In this document: piece after piece, positions 56,624-64,000 of the stretch
Layout: each line of letters opens with the position of its first letter
Numbering within the stretch: the first letter of the stretch is position 1
Origin: Sphaerosporella brunnea
Lineage: Eukaryota; Ascomycota; Pezizomycetes; Pezizales; Pyronemataceae
NCBI GenBank assembly: GCA_008704415.1
Contig: VXIS01000119.1
Span: 58,844-122,843, forward strand
Reading direction: 5' to 3'
Length of the DNA: 64,000 bases
Program-made: the position numbers and the translations under genes
The notes under the pieces: model-generated
Told to the model about the DNA's origin: nothing
What the model saw: only the letters and a program-made list of their open reading frames with translations
Database searches by the model: none

Positions 56624-58099
56624 TATTTACAACACGGCGTATGACCCCTATAATGTCAAATGTTACGATCATTCAGTAGTCTCTGGTGATGTATGGTCAC
56701 GTTCGAAGAGCACCGAATGCCGCAGGATCTATAATGAGACATACAGACTGGCAGTGCCTTTAGTCTCTGCTTGGTCATCAATAGCAGTACACCTAGTTCG
56801 TAATAATCCACCTAGCCGGAAGAATTCCTGTTCTGAGTCCTCTCCAAGGCTAATCGACGCAGTCCATTCTACCCTATGTATCTGACCAGACTTTCTGGGC
56901 TGTGAGTAATTCTCCCATTCAGTCTCGCCGACGTTATCCCCAGATGAATACTTGGTATTGGCCATGGTGTTGCCTTTTTTCTTTCAGTGCCATTACACCT
57001 TCCCCTCCGCGCTCGTGTCGTAGAAGAACCCTGACAAGCAACAGGATGCCTATTCTGCTCTCATAGCACTGGGTGATCCGTGCCCGCTCAAATCAAAGTC
57101 GGATACCTGGTTCGGTTGTTCTTTGGTCAGGTGGTTGGGTAGCAGTTTGAGGTGGTGAGGTCGCATGCATCTTGACGCGGTCCAAAAAAGATTAATAACA
57201 GCGCATCCATAGACTAAAGTCTTGGACCCTCATGCTCGCATAGTCTGCAATCACACGAGATGACTCGGACTGCGTTTGGAATGTACGAGTACTCCATCAA
57301 TCCTGGTTACACAATTCGACAGAAAGTGGCATTTTTTAGTTTACAAGCCGAATAGATGGGGTGGCTTCCAGTGAGATTGGCCGAAACTGCTACGACTTCT
57401 AACGCTCAGAGGTCCAAAGGACAGGGAAGATGCCGGTCCATGGCGGGCAGGGAGCGGGGATGGTGAGCGTGGTAAACTGCGCCGCGAACCGTGGAGCACA
57501 GAGCAAGGGACGGAATTTATTCTTCTGACACTCTTCCAACCGGTCGGAGTGGAAGAAATTGTTTGATAGGGGGACCCCCCCATCTATCGTTGGATCTGCG
57601 GATCCAACCCGCTGGCGTGGATACCCCTATCCAAAACGCTCGGAATTTCGTATTCGGCAACGATAGAGTTATGCTCCACTCGCACCTTTAGCGAAAATAA
57701 GGCCTTTTTTTTTGTATGTTAGTCACCCACAAGTGGCGTAGCCGGGGATAGCGTATTCGTTTTGTCGTATTCCCGGTTATCGCCGATCGTATTGTGTTTT
57801 GTTCCTGCGCGCTTATGGACAGTACGAACGCACAGCTCCAACCATCAGCAAACCGGTCACAGCCTTGATAATTATCCAGCCACCCGGCTCCAACGACCGC
57901 GGCAACACCGGCTACCCGGCAACCGCCGCGGCGGTAAACAAGCGTCTGCTGGCTTCAGGCTTTGTGGGGAGAGAGTCCGCTGCTGTGTCACTGAGGCCAT
58001 GAAAGCTTCGAGTGGTACTTGGCTGTGACACAGAAGTTTGCAAGGCTGAATTCACAACGCTCTCGATTTTACCCAACTAGCGGTAGTTTGTCATGGCTA

Positions 58100-58272
58100 T
58101 GCGGTCGACTCTGCCTATCGGAATTTTTTATATGAGAATAATCTCTCAATAAGAATACGGGTGACCGGTTTCGACCGCGTTTGTATGGGACAAGCCACTC
58201 TCTCTATACGAATTTTCACTGTATAAGAATACGCCCCAGTAGTCCCACCGTATTCTTATAGAGAGTCGACCG
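58100..58272. mobile_element. TA-flanked MITE 1 (right copy)
   Basis: Mirror of 12991-13163, again flanked by TA (58098-58099 and 58273-58274). Confidence 0.8.
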
Positions 58273-58330
58273 TATCAATTTGGGAATAAAGTATGCATTG
58301 ACACAACCGAGATTGGACATCCAAAGCTCT

Positions 58331-59428
58331 CTACCGTTGCCACACCTTCATACCCCGCACGAGCCAATACGCGTTCCGAAACGCGTTCGGATTCTGTGTA
58401 ACGTGATCAACGCACGTTGGTTGTCCCGTCTGTCGTGCGCTGCGCATGTGACGATCAGTATCCTTTCTCTGTCAAAGACGACGCTCTGAAGCAGGACGAA
58501 ACTTACCAACCCGAACTTTCCCACAATGACTGGATCCCAGCCCATCCTCCGCAAAACGTGGTATTAATGATAACCTTATGGTCCTTGTACTTGCCTGCAA
58601 GCGCACACTGTTTCATGTCCACGAACATAGTCGGCTTTCCCCAATTGTCCGGCGTCGGCTGGCCGTCGACGGCGTCGGCGGGCTCCTGTCCCCGCGGGAA
58701 AAACCACACCTTCACTGTCTCCGCCGTCCACTCCATAGCGTACACCCCACCCTCATACCCAGGACCCCCGTAAGACCGCGGCTTCGTTTCCTCAACCTTC
58801 AGATAGTAACTGAGACCGCCGCCGCTGCATCCGCTGATGGGCCACGTCGTCCCCGTTTGCTCTGCCGGCGAATCATGTAGCTGGCACGTGCATCCGTCAG
58901 GAACAGTATGCACCACCATGGTATTGTTTTCTTGGTTATTGATGCCTTCGATGATATCGATCTCGCCCTGCTGGGGCCAGAGATTGCCGACCGTCCACCA
59001 TGCCGGCCACGTCCCGCAGCCGTATGGCAAGTGGTCGACATCGAGAAGGAACAGGCCGTAGGTGTAGACCGACTTGCTTTCGAGCCGGATGCTGCCGCGG
59101 CCGTTGGGCGCGCGGTCGAAGTGGTCGACGCCGATGAAGGCGTGCGTCGCGTTTGCGTGGATCCGGCCAGCGGCGATCGCCTCGGGTTGCGTGAGGTACT
59201 TTACGTGGCCCTGGGTTGGGTCCGCACCCTGCTGGCCGTCAGTTTCATCCCCACGCGGAGCGGCGGGAACGTTACGGAGAAGAAGTCGAAGTGATCGAAG
59301 AACGTTGAGGGACTGGCATCGGTTATGAGCGTGCGGTAGGGGAGAGCAGCTTCGGGGGTGATGGTGGTGCTGTTTGGATGGCCATTGACCAAGGTCAGGA
59401 GACTGAGTAGCGCCCAGAAAGGGGTCAT
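58331..59428 (-). CDS. Secreted GH16 endo-beta-1,3(4)-glucanase-like protein (right copy)
   Basis: Mirror of 11835-12932, with exons 59276-59428, 58507-59228 and 58331-58439. No frame-changing difference from the left copy was seen, so both predict the same 327-residue protein with catalytic motif GEIDIIEG. Confidence 0.93.
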
Positions 59429-60544
59429 TCTGTGTGGTTGTAGCTAGTGAGCGTTAGATGGAAACTTAGCACATCTGATTTCTTTCTTCCCGACCTCGAG
59501 AGTAGTTGAGATTCATATATACAGCTATATGAGCTCACGTGCAAAACTTTCAACGTACCAATGGTAGCTCAAGCTTGCGAGCCACACACCAGAAACATTT
59601 GCCCGTTGTGAAGGGTATGCCTAGCGTCTATAGATCTACGGTCGACTGGCCTCGCCGTTCCTGAGGGATGCACCTTGTTGGCAGACGGGTTACCGGCAGT
59701 TCCTTCTACCCTTTGTCCTGTTCGTGTTTGAAAACCTAAACGCTCAACTGTCATTTTCACCTTGTTCGGGCGAAAAGTGCAAAATTGTGACAAATTCGAA
59801 CAAATTTTTAAGTTCAAATTTCCCGAGCTTAATTAAACCACCACTTTGATCGAACGCGGACGTCCCAGTCGTGAATAGGACGTCCCAGCCGGAACTGGTA
59901 TTCCCGTTCGCGACTAGGTATTCCACCCACGAACGCCTATTCTACTGGTAGTTGAGAACTTGAACTTCCTCGCTAGCAGCAGTGCTCGGTTAGTCATATA
60001 GGCAGCTCAAACTACACGCCTAAAACATGTTCTGCCGGCCTACTGGCCGATATACTCGGTAAACAGAATGTTAGTACGTACCACGGAAGATCTACCGTAT
60101 CATCCCGGTAATTACTCAGTTCCAAAAATACGGGGTTCGCTAGGAGACAGCAGGCGACGGATTTGCTAACATCCAATCTGCGCTTATTCGATGCCGCAAC
60201 GGTTCGATCCTTGCTCACCACGGTGTCCAATATCGATAAGCACTTCCAAGAACCGCTGTTTTGCACTGCATGTTTCGCTTCCAGGGGGAAGAAAGAACTA
60301 ATTTCGAGCTTTTGCAAAGTATTATACTCTCCAGGGGATCATCGTGTAGGCCGTTCGTCAAGAATGGAAACTTAGAAAATTAGTGCAAGCTAATCACCAC
60401 TTCATCGGTGAGGAATTCGCGATCGTGAAACTTGCGAATGTCGGTGAATGCCTCGCCATACGCAACGTAAACACACTAAATCGCTCAATCAAACTGATGG
60501 TATTCAGTCCTGCAGAGCAAACATCCTGGCGACCACCTCGTTAC

Positions 60545-60546
<2 letters not shown>

Positions 60547-60577
<31 letters not shown>
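60547..60577 (+). repeat. Homopolymer run A31 (right copy)
   Basis: Mirror of the T31 run at 10686-10716, with identical length. Confidence 0.8.
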
Positions 60578-60578
<1 letters not shown>

Positions 60579-60649
60579 CACAACACAATCACTTACGAAA
60601 GGCTCACAGTTGGGGACGTGGGGAATCTTCTCCGTTGTGTCCCCGGATA

Positions 60650-61669
60650 CTCGTGCCAAGGTGGTGTTACCACCACACGCCCCGGGCGCTCGCAGGCTCG
60701 CGCCCAAGTGGTGCACTCATCAAATGAGTGCCCGCCATGTCACGAATAAATGCAGTTCACGGATAAATTTGAACGCATCTTCAACACCCAGCAATCTTTC
60801 ACCACCACCACCATTCAATTATGCTACCTATTCAGAGGGAAGAGCCCTATTAGTCTGTAGATGCCCGGATTCAAGTGTTAATTGAGGTTCTAAGCCAGAG
60901 AGGGGCGAGGAAAAATCCAAATCTATGGTTGAGGACACCTGTCGCCCGAGCACTTTAGTACCCAACTTCACCACGCTCCACCACCACCACAACACATTTA
61001 AAATTTAATCACTCGGTATAGATCGATTGAGAACCATCGAAAGTATCATTCTATGCGCTCATAAAAAAAATATAATGGTTGTTGAAGGTGGTGGAGCGGG
61101 TTGAAAGCGGGTCAATTTGATGGGAGCCAACTTGCCAATTATGGCAAGAAATGGCTTAGTAAACTCACATATCCGGTAACATGAGTAGCATGAGTGCGAG
61201 TTCATGAAGAAACCTCATCGACACCGCCGGCGGTACGCCCCTAAAACCAAAGAACATACAAAAGGACCCTGTTTTTGCGAATTACGGGCCGAAAGCGCCC
61301 CTGTGGGTCTCAGAAGGGCTCTATTTTGATGGGGTTTAGCTACTCAAACCGAATGTCGCGGCGCTCTGGGACTGTCCCCAACCATAGATCTAGATTTGGA
61401 TTTGGATTTTCCTCGCCCCTCTCGCCGAGAACCTCAATTAACACTTGAATCCGGGCATCTACAGACTAATAGGGCTCTTCCCTCTGAATAGGTAGCATAA
61501 TTGAATGGTGGTGGTGGTGAAAGATTGCTGGGTGTTGAAGATGCGTTCAAATTTATCCGTGAACTGCATTTATTCGTGACATGGCGGGCACTCATTTGAT
61601 GAGTGCACCACTTGGGCGCGAGCCTGCGAGCGCCCGGGGGGTGTGGTGGTAACACCGCCTTGGCACGAG
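60650..61669. mobile_element. Fold-back element with long terminal inverted repeats (right copy)
   Basis: Mirror copy of 9594-10613, again 1020 bp and flanked by TA at 60648-60649 and 61670-61671. Confidence 0.8.
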
Positions 61670-61962
61670 TAGTTACGGCTCTGCAGGTGGTGACCGTGTT
61701 TTCTTGGAGGAAGCACCTCCGTTCCGAGATGTTCCGCCCCACGCCCGCTCCCGCTTCGACGTAGGCGACCATTCCTCATTTCATCACACTTGATGATCTT
61801 TCCCAAGGGAAGCATGCCGCATCTGGAGTGCAGACGTAGTCGAGATAAAGTTGTTACACGAGCCATGCCGATCCTGGTTTGGTGTAGCCTCGGCTGAATG
61901 CTTGAACGTCTGGGCTGCTTGAATACCTGCCCAAGGCTGGGCCCAGCCTGCAACCTTGCCGA

Positions 61963-63139
61963 CGTAACTATTCGGCCGGAGGTCCTAGCGTTGCGGATCC
62001 ATGTTGTGGGCGCCGGTATCCTGTTGTTCCTGCTCAGGCCTGCATGCACTCGTTTGGTAGCACGAAGCTCACCCGGAAGTCCATTGCGGTAGCGTTGATC
62101 TGTCCGGCAACCCTTTTACCACTCTACTGGTTGCTTGAACTCCGGGATTCCAAGCCGGACGGCATGTGATATTCAAGATTTTGCAATGGCCATATGTGCA
62201 ACGCCGGTTGGTGGATTTGAGGACGTGGATGACGCTGTGCAGCAAGAAGCCAGAAGAGACTAAGCGCGAAGAGGGATTGACTAGACGGAAGTTTGAGCTG
62301 GCGGGGTTTGAGGACAACGCTGACCATTTCCGGGCTGTGTGGAGCGATGCACGTAGATACCGGATGCTTATGGCGGGGAAAAAGCATGGCCGGTCGGCTA
62401 GCCGGGCGTATCTGGCAGAAAGCAGCCTCTTTGTTTGCACAGCTAGCGGATTGTCGTATGCTAGAGTTGTTCGGCCCATTTATTTACACCACGGATTACT
62501 ATTCGTGGCCGCAGGAAATTAGGAAATTGTCATCCTTCCTTTTGACCGAAATTGGTCTTCCGCTCCCAAACTCCAGCCCGAGTTAAGCCGTGTGCATTTT
62601 ACGATTACTCGGCGGATGTTTGCCTCAACCAAACAGCCCCGCTCTGGGGCTGAGCGAGCCACTGCTGCGTAATTGGCGTGCGAGTGATACGCCGTGATGA
62701 GCTTTCTGAACGTGCCGCCTCCCAGATGGACCGAGTGCGCGATGCATTCGAGAGTTACCCGTTGGGCAGTAGTCTAGCTAGCCACTTCATTCTGGCGTTT
62801 TTGGGTGGGGAACTTGTGGTACTACAATAATGACAGGCCCTGGGAAGGCATCTGGCGTCCCCATCTGACCAGCTGTGGTGGACGATTCAAGGGCTTTGCG
62901 AACATACTTCTTATTCGCGGCCTGTGGATTTCGACAGCTCACAAACCACGACGTTTTCCACCACAACTTCGCGCAGGGCTGGTGTTCCAGTATCTTGGAC
63001 TCAAGTGGCGTCTAACTTTTCGAGGCAAAGGTCTTTGGCGGTGGCTGCCATCTTCGCCATACACGTCGTCTCCGTTCTCTGGGCCTACCGCGCACCCAAG
63101 CAGTCCATCTACCAACTAGTTCCGATTGTTACCGATTAA
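61963..63139 (+). CDS. Fragmented membrane-protein-like gene (right copy)
   Basis: Mirror of 8123-9300. Here the frame starting at 62166 continues 30 residues further than on the left because one C is absent near 62450. The hydrophobic segment at about 62090-62155 and the C-terminal membrane helix (about 63025-63085) are the same. Neither arm gives one continuous model. Confidence 0.35.
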
Positions 63140-64000
63140 ACGCCTGGTGTGTAGTTCTCAAGACTCCAGCCGGATTTCATGAACTTTTGCCGCGTAGTGC
63201 CAGAGCAGTCGGCCAGTCCCTTCCAGCCTGGCGGGAATGTTCCAATTGCTATCGTCGTCTGTCGCAGGCTAGGAGCCTGTTATAGTGTGATATATAAGTG
63301 GAGGCTGGGACTACACCGAAGGCGGTGAGAGCACAGCTGTTCTTGCCCGGGTATAAACAGCTACTAGTAACGGACGCGATCATTCCGCATTCGAGCACAA
63401 GAAGGTGAAAACCTACGGAATTTCTGTACATAGCAGTTTGCTAAATACTCAATCAATAACCTGTCGTATTTCGACTTCTCTGTGGCGTGTGCGGCCGCCC
63501 CAGACGTCCCAGTCGTAACTGGGCTCCACCTCGCGACTGGTATTTCCATTCGCGACTGGGGAATTCTGCTCGCCAAAAAGTAGTTGATTTCCGCAGAGCA
63601 GCGAACACGACGCTTTGAAAATGGCCTTCAACATTCGGTTTATTGTCATCGCACTGAGTATGACTGGGGCAATCTCAGGCTTTTGAAGCGGATCCTCTTG
63701 GTCACCTTCGCCCTTCTCGTCCGCCTCATTTCCTCCTCCTCCACCCAGCCTTCCATGCTTGCGCTTGTCCTGTCCGTTTTCGCTTCCACTGCCTTGACGA
63801 CGGGGCGTCATCAACAACTTTCTCGGGCTGTGGTTGAAAGTGTGGCAACATCATGATGGAGAAACCCTAACCCTTCACCGTGACAATTTCGCCATCAGCA
63901 TAATTAAGCGGTCGCCTTGCGTCCGCGTTAATACTAGTAGACCGACTGGAGTCAGTTCGGTTCTGCCCTCTGCGCAGATATTCCGTCCAAAATTCCACCG

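Larger units (their letters stand above)
35641..64000. repeat. Right arm of giant inverted repeat, truncated by window end
   Basis: Reverse complement of 7266-35639. All left-arm genes and mobile elements recur here in opposite orientation. Differences include an A18 run at 43047-43064 where the left arm has two T, and many single-base indels that open or close reading frames. Differences look denser within about 1 kb of the axis and in the last 60 bases of the window. Confidence 0.97.

Noticed and set aside
1..64000. CRISPR arrays, bacterial operons, Shine-Dalgarno sites and telomere repeats
   Set aside because: No regularly spaced direct repeats, spliced genes throughout, and no TTAGGG-type arrays at either window end or at the palindrome axis.

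Overview
The window is eukaryotic and looks fungal, probably a filamentous basidiomycete. Recognisable genes have short introns (43-67 nt) with GT...AG ends and CTRAY-type branch points. There is a spliced secreted GH16 glucanase, the tail of a Ty1/copia retrotransposon, and several TA-flanked DNA-transposon derivatives. The phylum is inferred from gene architecture; no marker gene settles it.

The dominant feature is a giant inverted repeat. Positions 7266-35639 recur as reverse complement at 35641-64000, with a single-base axis at 35640 and the right edge cut by the window end. Every feature of the left arm therefore appears twice in opposite orientation. The arms differ mainly by isolated 1-3 nt insertions or deletions, often in homopolymers, plus one 16-nt homopolymer expansion. 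Several genes are readable in only one arm. A fold-back sequencing or assembly artefact is more likely than a real ancient duplication, but a recent biological palindrome cannot be excluded from sequence alone.

The single-copy segment (1-7265) carries a tandem pair of small F-box-like genes (3806-4225 and 4957-5364, minus), each inside a duplicated unit of about 1 kb. It also carries a two-exon gene for a protein with an internal repeat (6022-6664, minus), and mostly decayed sequence before these.

Order in the left arm: a fragmented membrane-protein-like gene (8.1-9.3 kb); a 1-kb fold-back element (9594-10613); the GH16 gene (11835-12932, plus); three TA-flanked MITEs and a copia remnant (13-16.8 kb); a same-strand cluster of small paralogous genes of an unrecognised family (17.1-20.7 kb, minus); a tandemly duplicated exon array with a CX2C-like motif (21.9-23.3 kb) ending in an acidic tract; a six-exon gene for a 307-residue basic, disordered protein (24709-25904, minus); diverged 0.4-0.5 kb repeats (27.6-29.1 kb); and several poorly resolved spliced genes up to the axis. 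Two copies of a roughly 144-bp MITE with exact 3-bp target duplications lie at 30.0 and 34.6 kb. The right arm repeats this in reverse.

The most interesting biology is the small-gene cluster. Three genes share a C-terminal domain of about 55 residues, and two share an intron at the same alignment position and phase. I do not recognise the domain.
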